Source: Pseudomonas viridiflava
GTDB taxonomy: Bacteria > Pseudomonadota > Gammaproteobacteria > Pseudomonadales > Pseudomonadaceae
Assembly: GCF_900573885.1 (NCBI RefSeq)
Contig: NZ_UPSE01000161.1
Coordinates: forward strand, 186,001 to 250,000
Direction of reading: 5' to 3'
Length of the DNA stretch: 64,000 nt
Shown: piece by piece, positions 19,361-28,383 of the stretch
Position numbering within the stretch: the first letter of the stretch is position 1
Layout: each line of letters begins with the position of its first letter
Made by a program: the position numbers and the translations under genes
The notes under the pieces: model-generated
The model's input: only the letters and a program-made list of their open reading frames with translations
What the model was told of the DNA's origin: nothing
Database searches by the model: none

Positions 19361-20131
19361 ATGAAAAAACTGATTGCTGCCCTGGTCACCGTCGCGGCGT
19401 TTTCCGCACAGGCTGAGACCCTTACCGTTGCGGCGACCGCCGTTCCCCACGCAGAGATCCTCGAGTTCGTGAAGCCGGCCCTGGCCAAAGAAGGCGTAGA
19501 CCTGCAGGTAAAAGTTTTCACCGACTACGTACAACCCAACGTACAGGTTTCCGAGAAGCGTCTGGAGGCCAACTTCTTCCAGCACCAGCCCTACCTCGAC
19601 GAATTCAACAAAAGCCGTGGCACCAAGCTGGTTAGCGTTGTTGGCGTTCACGTAGAACCCTTCGGCGCCTACTCGAGCAAATACAAAAAGCTCGACGAAC
19701 TGCCACAAGGCGCCACCGTGGTCATCCCCAACGACGCCACCAACGGCGGCCGTGCCCTGCTGCTGCTCGACAAAGCCGGTCTGATCAAGCTGAAAGACAC
19801 CAAAAACATTCTGGCCACCAGCAAAGACATCAGCGAGAACCCTAAAGGCCTGAAATTCCGTGAACTGGAAGCAGCCACCCTGCCGCGCGTGCTGAGCCAG
19901 GTCGATCTGGCCCTGATCAACACCAACTACGCGCTGGAAGCCAAGCTCGACCCGAAAAAAGACGCCCTGGTTATCGAAGGCAGCGACTCGCCTTACGTCA
20001 ACAACCTGGTCGCCCGCGAAGACAACAAAGACTCCGACGGCATCCAGAAACTGGCCAAAGCCCTGCGTACCCCGGAGGTGAAGAAATTCATCGAAGAAAA
20101 ATACAAGGGCGCCATCGTTCCGGCGTTCTGA
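19361..20131 (+). CDS. metQ: Methionine-binding periplasmic protein MetQ (NlpA family)
   Basis: 256 residues: signal peptide ending FSAQAE with no lipobox Cys, so it is a soluble periplasmic protein rather than a lipoprotein. NlpA/MetQ landmarks: PHAEILEFVKPALAKEGVDL, VFTDYVQPN, NFFQHQPYL, and ALINTNYALEAKLDPKKDAL. It captures methionine (or D-methionine) for MetNI. A ribosome site (AAGGAA) lies 10 bases upstream; the operon ends at the terminator 20162-20189. Confidence 0.94.
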   Translation: MKKLIAALVTVAAFSAQAETLTVAATAVPHAEILEFVKPALAKEGVDLQVKVFTDYVQPNVQVSEKRLEANFFQHQPYLDEFNKSRGTKLVSVVGVHVEPFGAYSSKYKKLDELPQGATVVIPNDATNGGRALLLLDKAGLIKLKDTKNILATSKDISENPKGLKFRELEAATLPRVLSQVDLALINTNYALEAKLDPKKDALVIEGSDSPYVNNLVAREDNKDSDGIQKLAKALRTPEVKKFIEEKYKGAIVPAF

Positions 20132-20159
20132 TACTCAACGGTTGAGTGTTGGAAATGAG

Positions 20160-20189
20160 AAAGCCCGCTCGTGATGAGCGGGCTTTTTT
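20160..20189 (+). terminator. Terminator of metNIQ
   Basis: AAGCCCGCTC-GTGAT-GAGCGGGCTTTTTT, an 8-9 bp GC stem followed by six T. The reverse strand also has a short T run, so it may also end transcription of the convergent fic gene. Confidence 0.92.
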
Positions 20190-20232
20190 GTGGGCGGAAG
20201 AATGGGTGTGTTGTAGCCCCGGTGCTACTGGC

Positions 20233-21387
20233 TTATGGCTTATCCAGCGGTTCGGGAATAAAGCCTTCGTCACGAAGTGCCTTGATGACGCCCCGGATTA
20301 GAAAGTTGTTTGAGAATCCGATGGTATAAATGCGGGCGCCCGGGCTGCTCGTAAGTAACATGCCTTCATTCAATAGCTTTCTGATTTGATAGGTACGCTG
20401 GCCGGCGGTAAGTGCCGGTACAGCGGCGGCGATGTCGCCGGACTTCACCGTTTGGCCCTCTATTGCTACCTCAAGAATCGATCGCTCCACCTCCGTAATC
20501 CACTCGCGTTCCCTGGCCATCGCTACGGCAGGACGAAGTATGTGTTTCTTCAAATACCCGTACTGAGTCAGGCGATCTACTTTTTGCAGCTCCACCCGAA
20601 TTCCCTCAAGTACATAGGTGCACCAGGCCTCCAGCCCGGCTGCCGTGCCTGTGTCCGCTGTAGCCAGCATCATGTAGTACTGCTCTCGGTCATTACAGAA
20701 CACGGCTGTCGGGTTAAGTACGCGCCCGCCCGTGCTCACGTTGAAGCCGTACTTGATCAGCAAGGCGTACGTCAAAAGACGCACCACCCTGCCGTTCCCG
20801 TTACTGAATGGATGAATCCAGCCAAAGCGGTGGTGGGCAAGCGCCACTTTCATCAAATCGTATTTGGGCGGATCGTTCCTATTCGTGAAAGCGACGAGTT
20901 CTTCCATATATTCCGACACCATTACCGCGTCGGGAGGCAGATGTGCAGACTGCGCGATCCGCACCCCACCGGTTCGGTAGGCGCCGGGCGTTCGGTCTCC
21001 CTCTCGTTCCAAACCTTGCACGGCGATGCTGTGAAGTTCGCGAATCGTTCGCTCGGTCAACGCCTCGCCTGGGGCCATTACCGTCTCGACGTAGTCCATG
21101 GCCTTTTCGATATTTGCTACTTCCCGCAGTTGATCGGTGGCGTCGGCCGACCCTTCGACCTTACTGTCGATGTAATCTGCAAGCGTGGTGTGGTTACCCT
21201 CGATTCGCGCGGACCCCAAGCTTTCCAGCGTATGGAACAACGATTTCAGCTGGAAAAAAACCGACGGTGGCGTGTCCCCTTCCAGCCGCAGTCGGCGCAG
21301 CTGTTCCAATTCCATCAGCACGTCGGCCAACCCGGAGTCGAACGACGGGTTCAGCAGCTCCAAAGGATGGTGAGAGAACGCGGCCAT
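20233..21387 (-). CDS. Fic-domain AMP-transferase, class II, with C-terminal winged helix
   Basis: 384 residues. The catalytic motif is complete, HPFSNGNGR at residues 192-200. The autoinhibitory helix of class II Fic proteins is present N-terminally: S59-A-R-I-E63-G64, matching [S/T]xxxE[G/N], where the Glu blocks ATP gamma-phosphate. Residues about 300-375 form a winged-helix ([28 protein letters not shown]). Such enzymes transfer AMP from ATP to protein hydroxyls or to themselves. No separate antitoxin gene is adjacent, as expected for intramolecular inhibition. The gene and its AT-rich upstream region look acquired between metQ and tetR. Self-repression through the wHTH is inference. Confidence 0.93.
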   Translation of the reverse strand: MAAFSHHPLELLNPSFDSGLADVLMELEQLRRLRLEGDTPPSVFFQLKSLFHTLESLGSARIEGNHTTLADYIDSKVEGSADATDQLREVANIEKAMDYVETVMAPGEALTERTIRELHSIAVQGLEREGDRTPGAYRTGGVRIAQSAHLPPDAVMVSEYMEELVAFTNRNDPPKYDLMKVALAHHRFGWIHPFSNGNGRVVRLLTYALLIKYGFNVSTGGRVLNPTAVFCNDREQYYMMLATADTGTAAGLEAWCTYVLEGIRVELQKVDRLTQYGYLKKHILRPAVAMAREREWITEVERSILEVAIEGQTVKSGDIAAAVPALTAGQRTYQIRKLLNEGMLLTSSPGARIYTIGFSNNFLIRGVIKALRDEGFIPEPLDKP

Positions 21388-21393
21388 GTTGAA

Positions 21394-21491
21394 TTATCTC
21401 TAAAGGGCGCTTCGATTATCTTTAAAAAAGTCGCAAAAGTGCCCGAAGAACAAGGGGTGGAGCGCTAGCCTAAGAAATGATTATCTTAAAA
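21394..21491. repeat. Three direct AT-rich repeats upstream of fic, putative operator
   Basis: TTATCTCTAAAG (21394-21405), TTATCTTTAAAA (21416-21427) and TTATCTTAAAA (21481-21491) share TTATCTyTAAAr. The first two are exactly 22 bases apart, two helical turns, and the first lies just before the fic start codon, overlapping its ribosome-binding region. The remainder of the 272-base gap to tetR is AT-rich with no gene seen. A regulator site is inference. Confidence 0.5.
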
Positions 21492-21659
21492 GCTCGATTA
21501 AGCTAAGTTAAAAGAAGCGAACTGGGAAGTTGAAATTTCCGGCGTTGACGTTCAGCTCGCCCCTGTAAAACCCGTCTCCGCTGACAAGCGCTGCGCGCAG
21601 GCAGAACGAGATCATAGGCGCCCGCTTAACCGGTCAAATTGGCGAGCCCCAATCGCGCT

Positions 21660-22262
21660 TCAAGGCTTCAACCCATCAAACAACGTCTGCGTCATCTGCC
21701 GAATACGTTGCGCGTGGGCGTCGAAGTCGGGCACGTCGGCTTGCACCAGACGCATGAACAGCATGGAGCTGTAGTCGTTGAGGAAGTAGGCGACGAAGTC
21801 GACGTCCACGGTGTTGCTGAGCATTTTTTTACTTTGCAGTTCGCGCAGCAGGTTGGCGATTTCGACGATCAGGCCGGCGTTCATGTCGGTGAACTGCCCG
21901 GCGGGTTCGTTGAGCAGGCCCAGGGGCAAAAGCTCGCGCCAGATGGCGGGCGGCAGTACGTTCAGTTCGTGGCGCACGATCAGCGACTCGAGGTGGCACA
22001 TGGCGTCCACGGCGTTATCGAAGTCGGGGATCTGCGAGCGTGCGTCGATGATGGCTTGCTTGTCCGCGTGCTCGACCAGGGCCAGGAGAATTTCCTGTTT
22101 GCTGCCGAAGTAGTTGAACACGGTGGGCGTCGACACCCCGGCCTGCACGGCAATCTGTTCCACCGTGGTGGCAGCAAAGCCTTGGGTCTCGAACAGCGCG
22201 AGCGCCGCTGCGACTATCGCTTCCCTGCGCTGTTCTTTTTGTCGCTGCCGTAATCCTGTCAC
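21660..22262 (-). CDS. TetR-family transcriptional regulator
   Basis: 200 residues. The N-terminal helix-turn-helix is typical (REAIVAAALALFETQGFAATTVEQIAVQAGVSTPTVFNYFGSK, residues 13-55); the C-terminal ligand domain is divergent. It is transcribed away from the NylB-like operon across 129 bases, so that operon is its probable target. The 3' end has no obvious terminator. The ligand cannot be inferred; the neighbouring genes suggest an amide, ester or polyamine-like compound. Confidence 0.92.
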   Translation of the reverse strand: MTGLRQRQKEQRREAIVAAALALFETQGFAATTVEQIAVQAGVSTPTVFNYFGSKQEILLALVEHADKQAIIDARSQIPDFDNAVDAMCHLESLIVRHELNVLPPAIWRELLPLGLLNEPAGQFTDMNAGLIVEIANLLRELQSKKMLSNTVDVDFVAYFLNDYSSMLFMRLVQADVPDFDAHAQRIRQMTQTLFDGLKP

Positions 22263-22326
22263 GCCGAGCCCTCCTGAGGCGTTTTATAAGTCGCTGATTT
22301 TAGGTAAATTTAGATCGCGGTCAATA

Positions 22327-22362
22327 TTTTTAGTTGACTATAAAAATTTATATGAATAAAAC
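22327..22362 (+). promoter_or_regulatory. Promoter of the NylB-like operon with overlapping palindrome
   Basis: TTGACT (22334-22339), 17-base spacer, TAAAAC (22357-22362) is a plausible sigma-70 promoter 30 bases ahead of the ATG. An 18-bp inverted repeat, TTTTTAGT-TG-ACTATAAA-like with 7 of 8 pairs (22327-22344), covers the -35 box. That is where a TetR repressor would bind. Confidence 0.55.
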
Positions 22363-22391
22363 ATGTCATCGCCAACGACGAGACATGCCCC

Positions 22392-23624
22392 ATGAACAGC
22401 GATTTCACCCAGGCCTTGCTGGGTGCTTATGAAGACGGAGCGCCGCCCGCTGCGCCCTTGATGGAAGGCTTTCCTCCGGCTGCCGAACACCGCGTAACGT
22501 GGCACAACTTCATGACCCCGCCGCACAACCGCTGGGCGTTTCACAACCTGGGGCGCATTCGGCCAAGTATCACCGTTGAGCGTGGCGCAGCGCCCTGCTC
22601 GCCATTGCCCGCGGCAACCCGGCCAATGGGCGACTTCCAGTTCGAAAGCGCCGCCGGCCAGCAGGTCACCCTGCAAGCCCACCTCGACGCCAGCTGCACC
22701 GATGGCTGGCTGGTGATGAAAAACGGCGCCGTGGTGCAAGAGCAGTACTTCAACGGCCATGAGGCGCACAAACGCCACATCATGTTTTCCGTCACCAAAT
22801 CGCTGATCGGCGTGCTCGCCGAAGCCATGGTAGGCGCTGGCGAGCTGCGTAACGAAGCCCTGGCCAGCCACTATGTGCCCGAACTCGACGGCAGCGCTTT
22901 TGGGGACGCCACGGTTCGCCAGTTGCTAGACATGGCAGTGGCCATCGATTACGACGAAGTCTACGACGACCCGCTCTCCGGCAGCTCGCAGTTCGGCTAC
23001 GCCTGCGGGCTGACCGTGCCGCCGCCCGGTCTCGACGTCAGCCAGTCGCTCTACGAATACCTGCCGGCAACGCGCAAAAACGGCGAACACGGCGGCTTCT
23101 TCCACTACGTAACGGCCACCACCGAAGCCTTGGCATGGGTCATGGAACGGGCCAGCGGCCGCAGCTGTGCCGAGCATCTGCGCGATGTCTGGCAAGGGCT
23201 TGGCTGCGAGCGCGACGGCTATTTTGTGGCAGACCCATGGGGCCGCAATGTTGCCGGTGCCGGCTTCAACGCCACGCTGCGAGACATGGCGCGTTTCGGC
23301 TCGTTGCTGCTGGCCAGGGGCGAGGCTCAGGGGCGGCAGCTAATTCCGGCAGCGGCGATCGACTCCGTGCTGCAAGGCGGCGACCCGGCCATTTATGCGG
23401 CGAACGAAGACTTCGCCCTGTGGAGCCCGGGCGCCACGTACAAAAGCCAGTGGTACGTGTACCCGAACGAAGCGCTGCTGGCGGTGGGCATCCATGGGCA
23501 GATTCTGTATGTCGACTTTGCTCAGCAGGTGGTCATCGTCAAGCAATCGTCCTTGCCGATTGCCGAAAGCGTGCTGGACGTCGACACCCTGCGCCTGATC
23601 CGATCCCTGGCCCTCGCGCTGTAG
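22392..23624 (+). CDS. Serine hydrolase, beta-lactamase fold, NylB-like amidase
   Basis: 410 residues, no signal peptide. The class-C beta-lactamase/EstB-type catalytic motif is S133-V-T-K136; the general-base Tyr is probably Y239 (FHYVTATTEALAW), and GIHGQ (366-370) replaces the KTG box. From memory the sequence resembles 6-aminohexanoate-dimer hydrolase NylB across its length: PPHNRWAF, LDMAVAIDYDEVYDDP, SQWYVYPNE, GIHGQILYVD and IVKQSS all have close counterparts. NylB hydrolyses linear amide dimers. The natural substrate here is unknown. It is the first gene of the operon, 19 bases ahead of the binding-protein gene. Confidence 0.87.
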   Translation: MNSDFTQALLGAYEDGAPPAAPLMEGFPPAAEHRVTWHNFMTPPHNRWAFHNLGRIRPSITVERGAAPCSPLPAATRPMGDFQFESAAGQQVTLQAHLDASCTDGWLVMKNGAVVQEQYFNGHEAHKRHIMFSVTKSLIGVLAEAMVGAGELRNEALASHYVPELDGSAFGDATVRQLLDMAVAIDYDEVYDDPLSGSSQFGYACGLTVPPPGLDVSQSLYEYLPATRKNGEHGGFFHYVTATTEALAWVMERASGRSCAEHLRDVWQGLGCERDGYFVADPWGRNVAGAGFNATLRDMARFGSLLLARGEAQGRQLIPAAAIDSVLQGGDPAIYAANEDFALWSPGATYKSQWYVYPNEALLAVGIHGQILYVDFAQQVVIVKQSSLPIAESVLDVDTLRLIRSLALAL

Positions 23625-23643
23625 CCCGCCTTTAGGAGTTGCC

Positions 23644-24747
23644 ATGAAACACGTGCTGAAACACTGCTTGATCGGGCTGCTGCTAAGCGGCGTCAGTGTC
23701 GCCGCGAACGCTGAGAAAACCGGCGGCGAGCTGCGTATCTACAACTGGATCGAATACCTGCCCAAAGACGTGCTGCAGGACTTCAAAGACCAGACCGGCA
23801 TCAGCGTGCTGTACGACGTATTCGACAGCCCGCAAACCCTTGAGGCGAAGCTGCTCACCGGCTCGGCTGGCTACGACGTCGCGTTTCCCAGCAGCAGCCA
23901 GTTGCCCAACCTGATCAACGCCAAGGCTCTGCAACCGCTGGACCGCGAGCAACTGCCGCATTGGCAGCAGCTCGACCCGGCATTCATGGCTCAGCGTCAG
24001 CAACTGGACCCGGGCAGCCGCTACGCCGTGCCTTACCTGTGGGGCAGCACGCTGCTCGGCTACAACAAGGCCAAGGTGGAAGCGGTGCTGGGCAAAGATG
24101 TCGACATGCGCGACTACGACCTGCTGTTCAAGCCCGAGAACATTGCCAAGCTCAGCCAGTGCGGCGTGGCCATTCTCGATAGCCCCGACGAAGTGGTGCC
24201 GATCGCCCTGCACTACCTCGGCCTCAACCCCAGCAGCGACAAACCCGAGGACTTCGCCAAGGCCGAAGCGTTGTTGAAATCCATCCGCCCCTACGTGCGC
24301 TATTTCAATTCGGCCAAGTACCCGCAAGACCTCGCCAACGGCGATATCTGCCTGGCGCTGGGCTGGTCGGGCGGCATGCTGGCGGCACGCAACATGGCGC
24401 TGGCGGCGAACAACGGCATCGACATCCGCATGGCCTTGCCACGTCAGGGCACGCTGCAATGGTCAGACGACATGGTGATTCCCGCCACGGCAAAAAACAT
24501 CAAACAGGCCCATGCCTTCATCGACTTCCTGCTGCAACCGGAAGTGATCGCGCGCATCACCAACCAGATTGGCTACCCCAATCCCAATCCAGCCAGCACG
24601 CCGCTGATCAACCCTGAGCTGCTGACGGAGAAAAACCTGTTCGTACCCGAAGCCGACCGCCATTTGCTGTTCCAGATCGAGCCGCCGAAAAGGGCCGCGC
24701 AGCGTTTGCTGACCCGGCTGTGGAACCGGATTCGCTCCGACGCCTGA
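23644..24747 (+). CDS. Periplasmic binding protein, polyamine (PotF/SpuD) family
   Basis: 367 residues: signal peptide (LLLSGVSVAANAEK), then ELRIYNWIEYLPKDVLQDFKDQTGI, the hallmark opening of polyamine-binding proteins. PSSSQLPNLI, YAVPYLWGSTLLGYN, and DICLALGWSGG follow the PotF/SpuD pattern, including aromatic and acidic residues of the amine site. No ABC ATPase or permease gene is next to it, so it either borrows a transporter encoded elsewhere or acts as a sensor. It has a good ribosome site (TTAGGAG). It probably shares a transcript with the upstream NylB-like gene. Confidence 0.88.
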   Translation: MKHVLKHCLIGLLLSGVSVAANAEKTGGELRIYNWIEYLPKDVLQDFKDQTGISVLYDVFDSPQTLEAKLLTGSAGYDVAFPSSSQLPNLINAKALQPLDREQLPHWQQLDPAFMAQRQQLDPGSRYAVPYLWGSTLLGYNKAKVEAVLGKDVDMRDYDLLFKPENIAKLSQCGVAILDSPDEVVPIALHYLGLNPSSDKPEDFAKAEALLKSIRPYVRYFNSAKYPQDLANGDICLALGWSGGMLAARNMALAANNGIDIRMALPRQGTLQWSDDMVIPATAKNIKQAHAFIDFLLQPEVIARITNQIGYPNPNPASTPLINPELLTEKNLFVPEADRHLLFQIEPPKRAAQRLLTRLWNRIRSDA

Positions 24748-25029
24748 GGCCGCGCCGAGCCTGACCCTGCACCGATCCGCTCATTAACCTGCAAACGGAG
24801 AACGCCAGCACCCACTACCCGCAACCTCACCTGCAACACCGAGCGACGCCCCTTCGTACAAGAAAAATTTCGACTCGAGTCTTTCGAGCCGGCGGGGTCG
24901 TTTTGCCCGAAAAAAAAATAAAAGCGCTCAACGAAGCGCGGCGATGACTCATCGCGAGCTGCACCCAAAACAACAGCAACCAGCGGTTTTTTCTGCCACA
25001 TCAATCACAACAACACGGAGCAGAAACAC

Positions 25030-25824
25030 ATGAACACACTCATCAAGTGGAGCCTTGCGAGCGCCGCCCTGAGTTTTTCACTCACCAGCCACGCCATCGA
25101 CCTGACCCCCGAGGTAATGCTGGATCTAACCGTCATTGCAGCAAGCGACTACCGCGTCGGCGGTTTCTCTCTGACCCAGGGCGACCCGGTGCTGCAAACC
25201 GTCGCCAATCTGGTTCACAAGCCCTCTGGCGTGTTTGCCGGCGTGTTCACCAGTAACGTCGATTTCGGTACCGACACCCGCCGTGAATTCGACTACTTCC
25301 TCGGCATCGCCCGGCCGCTCAGTGAAAACACCCGGTTCTCGCTGGCGTATGTCGCCTACGACTACCCGAAAGACAGCTGGGTGAACTTCCACGAGTGGGT
25401 CGGCACCTTCAGCTACAAGGGCGCGACAGCCGGCTTCAAATACACCAACGACCTGCAAAACCCACCCGCCCTCGAGGCCCTCGCCGCACAGCTGGCGCCG
25501 CTGGGTATCAAGGTTCCGGAGCGCGACAACGACCGGCTCATTACCTGGGTGGAATACACCCAGCCGATGCCCTACCAGACCCTGCTGAACGTGCGTTACG
25601 GCTACAGCGACACCCACGATGAAATGGCCTACCGCGACGGCAGCGGCGACTATCGCAGCACCTACTACGACTGGAGCGTGGCCCTCAGCAAGAAGATGTT
25701 TGGCCTCGACTGGAAGGCCACCTACATCGACACCGATCTGTCGCAAGCTGAATGCATGTCAGCCTTCGGCCGCGCCGGCGAATGCTCGGCCACGGTCGTG
25801 GCATCGGTTTCCAAAAACTTCTAA
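25030..25824 (+). CDS. TorF-like outer-membrane porin (Gcw_chp family)
   Basis: 264 residues: signal peptide ending SHAID, then alternating beta-strand segments with aromatic girdles (VIAASDYRVGGFSLTQGDPVLQ, ARPLSENTRFSLAYVAYDYP, FSYKGATAGFKYTND, NVRYGYSDTHDEM) and a C-terminal Phe (VASVSKNF), as in outer-membrane barrels. The family is annotated TorF/Gcw_chp, putative porins. It presumably admits the compound processed by the neighbouring secreted hydrolase. It is separated from the binding-protein gene by 282 bases, in which a GC-rich hairpin-like stretch but no gene is seen, so it might have its own promoter. Confidence 0.8.
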   Translation: MNTLIKWSLASAALSFSLTSHAIDLTPEVMLDLTVIAASDYRVGGFSLTQGDPVLQTVANLVHKPSGVFAGVFTSNVDFGTDTRREFDYFLGIARPLSENTRFSLAYVAYDYPKDSWVNFHEWVGTFSYKGATAGFKYTNDLQNPPALEALAAQLAPLGIKVPERDNDRLITWVEYTQPMPYQTLLNVRYGYSDTHDEMAYRDGSGDYRSTYYDWSVALSKKMFGLDWKATYIDTDLSQAECMSAFGRAGECSATVVASVSKNF

Positions 25825-25845
25825 CCAACCCGGGACAGTTCGCTC

Positions 25846-27711
25846 ATGTACTCGACGTATCTGCAACACCCGCTGCGCTGCGGCGCATTGAGCCTGGCCT
25901 TGCTGCTTGGCACCCACGGCGTGGCCATGGCCCAGGCGCCTGAAGACGAAGGCATGCCACCGTCCGATCGCAGCTTCCAGGCGTTCTGGGGCAAACGCGT
26001 GACCGGTTACCTGAAAGCCGCCGACGGCACCGAGCTGCGCTACTCCGTGCTGCTGCCCAAAGGCGAGGGAAAATTCCCGGTGCTGGTGCGCTACAGCGGC
26101 TACGACTCGGGCAGCATCGGCGGCCCGGCCTACCTGGGCGACAACGAAACCTTCTCCGTCGCCATGGACAAGGAACTGGTCGAAAAGGGCTATGCCGTCA
26201 TGGGCGTGCAAGCCCGTGGCACCGGTTGCTCGCAGGGCACCTTCGACTTCCTCGGCCCGCATTACGGCACCGATGGCCGCGACGCGATTGAATTCGCCGC
26301 GAACCAGAGCTGGTCCGACGGCAACATCGGCATGTTCGGCTGGTCGTGGGCCGGCATGTCGCAATTGATGACCGCCGAAGAACAGCCCAGGCACCTCAAA
26401 GCCATCGCCCCCGGCATGGTGCTCGGCGATGCCCGCGGCGACAGCTGGGCGCCTGGCGGTGTGCCGAACCAGGAATTCACCACCACCTGGCACTGGTTTG
26501 TCGACCAGCGCTGGCAAGCCGTGAAAGCCAGCGCCGAAGCGGAAAAAGACCAGCGCTGCCTGGCGCAAGTGGCGCAAAACCAGGCCAAGGTGGTCAGCAC
26601 CTCGCTGATGTACAACCTGCTGCGCCACCCGCTGCGCGATGAATGGACCGAGCAGCGCAGCAGCCCGCGAGACCGCGCGGCGCAGATCAAGGTGCCGGTG
26701 TTGTCCATGCAAGCCTGGCAAGACGAAGCGGTGCTGGCGCGCGAGGGCTACTACCAGGAACGTCTCGACCCCAAACAGCTGTGGATGGTGCAAGCCAGCG
26801 GCGGCCACAACCTGTATGAGTCCGAGCGTTTTCGCAAAAAACTCGGGGCCTTCCTCGACCATTTCGTCAAAGGTGAGAACAACGGTTTCGAGAAAACCCC
26901 GCGACTGGAAATGTGGCAGGAAACGGTGGCGGACAACCGCAACGGCCGCCATGAACCCAACGAAACCGCACGGCCAACCTGGACCATCGAGCGCGACAGC
27001 TACCCGCTGAAACCCAAGCCGGTCACCTTTGCCCTCAGCGAAAAAGGCCAGTTGATCGAGAACGGCAAAGGCAGCGGTGCGCCGGATGGCTACAACTATC
27101 CGATTCCCGGGCCAGACGTGAACACCTTCCTCAAAGACAACGCCTGGGGTGCGCAGCATCCAATCTGGCGCGAAGGCAGCCTGGCATACACCAGCGCGCC
27201 GCTGACGCGTGATTTTCTAAGCTACGGCACCGCAAGCGCAGACCTTTGGGTGACCACCTTTCTTGCCCCGGACACCGACCTGCAAGTGACCGTCACCGAA
27301 GTGCGTCCCGACGGCCAGGAGGTGTATGTGCAGCGTGGCTGGCTGCGCATGTCCGCCCGCAAACTGGATGACGCCCGCTCCACCGAACTGCGCCCCTGGC
27401 TGCTCGACACACCGGACTCGGTGCAACCGATGCTGCCCAATGTGCCGACACTGGGCCGGATGGAAATTCCGCCGTTTTCCCACCCGTTCCGCAAAGGCTC
27501 GCAACTGCGTATCTGGATCGACGCGCCGTCGCGCACCGGTGGTTATGGCTTCGATTATTTCTCCATCCCCAGCCGCAACAGCGTGCTGCACGACGACGCA
27601 CATCCGTCGCGGCTGGTGCTGGGCGAGCTGACCGGCGTGGCCATTCCGAGCGCCCTGCCGGCGTGCGACACCCTGCTTAAACAGCCATGCCGACCTGACC
27701 CCCTGAAGTGA
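25846..27711 (+). CDS. Secreted CocE/NonD-family hydrolase (S15-like)
   Basis: 621 residues with a signal peptide (LLLGTHGVAMAQ, about 30 residues). The alpha/beta-hydrolase domain has RYSGYDS, the oxyanion-type VQARGTGCSQG, and nucleophile elbow GWSWAG with Ser167 (family GxSYxG); the Asp-His pair is likely in AWQDEAVLA and SGGHNLYE. The C-terminal jelly-roll typical of X-Pro dipeptidyl-peptidase S15/cocaine esterase is present (DLWVTTFLAPDTDLQVTVTE, RIWIDAPSRTG). It should cleave esters or amides in the periplasm or outside. It follows the porin gene by 21 bases. An extra Cys pair near the C-terminus may form a disulfide. Confidence 0.9.
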   Translation: MYSTYLQHPLRCGALSLALLLGTHGVAMAQAPEDEGMPPSDRSFQAFWGKRVTGYLKAADGTELRYSVLLPKGEGKFPVLVRYSGYDSGSIGGPAYLGDNETFSVAMDKELVEKGYAVMGVQARGTGCSQGTFDFLGPHYGTDGRDAIEFAANQSWSDGNIGMFGWSWAGMSQLMTAEEQPRHLKAIAPGMVLGDARGDSWAPGGVPNQEFTTTWHWFVDQRWQAVKASAEAEKDQRCLAQVAQNQAKVVSTSLMYNLLRHPLRDEWTEQRSSPRDRAAQIKVPVLSMQAWQDEAVLAREGYYQERLDPKQLWMVQASGGHNLYESERFRKKLGAFLDHFVKGENNGFEKTPRLEMWQETVADNRNGRHEPNETARPTWTIERDSYPLKPKPVTFALSEKGQLIENGKGSGAPDGYNYPIPGPDVNTFLKDNAWGAQHPIWREGSLAYTSAPLTRDFLSYGTASADLWVTTFLAPDTDLQVTVTEVRPDGQEVYVQRGWLRMSARKLDDARSTELRPWLLDTPDSVQPMLPNVPTLGRMEIPPFSHPFRKGSQLRIWIDAPSRTGGYGFDYFSIPSRNSVLHDDAHPSRLVLGELTGVAIPSALPACDTLLKQPCRPDPLK

Positions 27712-27776
27712 ACCGAAACGCCATCGGGCGGTGGCGCCCGTTGGCTTTTAATTTTGAAATCGAAGGAGCGTTACCC

Positions 27777-28364
27777 ATGAAATTGTCCCGCACATTGCTG
27801 CACACCTGCACCGGTCTGGCCCTGCTGCTGGCCGCAACAGTCGGCCACACCGCCGAGCTCAAAGAGAAGATTGCCAATCGCCTGACCAACGATCTGGTGC
27901 TGCAAATAAACGTACAACTCGGCCCGCGCGAAGAGATGGGCAAAGGCCCGGATGGCACGCGAGTGAACTACCCCATCGCCGGCGGCACGTTCGTGGGCAA
28001 AGACATCGACGGCAAACCCATGAAAGGCACTGTTGTGCCCGGCGGTGCGGACATGTCGGTGATGCGCGAAGACGGCGTCACCCGCATCAACGCCCTGTAC
28101 CGGCTGAAAACCGATGACGGTCAGATCATCATCATCGACAACGCCGGCATCTGGCGCTTGAACGAATCGGGCCTGGCCAAACAAGCCAAGGGCCTGGAGT
28201 TCAAAGACATGAAAGAGACCGACTTCTACTGCCGCACCGTGCCGGCTTTCAAAACCCAACCGGGCAAGCACGCCTGGCTCAACGACTACATTTTCGTCGG
28301 CACCATCGACGGCGTCAGCGAGCATGAAGTGCTGATCAGCGTATACCGCATGGCCGGGGCGTAA
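27777..28364 (+). CDS. Secreted DUF3237 protein
   Basis: 195 residues starting MKLSRTLLHTCTG, with a signal peptide ending GHTAEL and a strong ribosome site (AAGGAG). The DUF3237 beta-barrel is recognisable: LVLQINVQLGPREEMG, NYPIAGGTFVGKDIDG, GTVVPGGADMSVMREDG, and a C-terminal EVLISVYRM. DUF3237 proteins often sit beside hydrolases for aromatic or amide compounds; none has a firmly established reaction to my knowledge. It is the last gene of the operon, followed by a terminator. Confidence 0.85.
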   Translation: MKLSRTLLHTCTGLALLLAATVGHTAELKEKIANRLTNDLVLQINVQLGPREEMGKGPDGTRVNYPIAGGTFVGKDIDGKPMKGTVVPGGADMSVMREDGVTRINALYRLKTDDGQIIIIDNAGIWRLNESGLAKQAKGLEFKDMKETDFYCRTVPAFKTQPGKHAWLNDYIFVGTIDGVSEHEVLISVYRMAGA

Positions 28365-28383
28365 GCGTCAGTCCGCCCGCATG

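Noticed and set aside
25759-27159. 466-residue antisense frame over the CocE gene
   Set aside because: Low-complexity His/Ala-rich shadow; the plus-strand protein has a full catalytic and signal peptide pattern.
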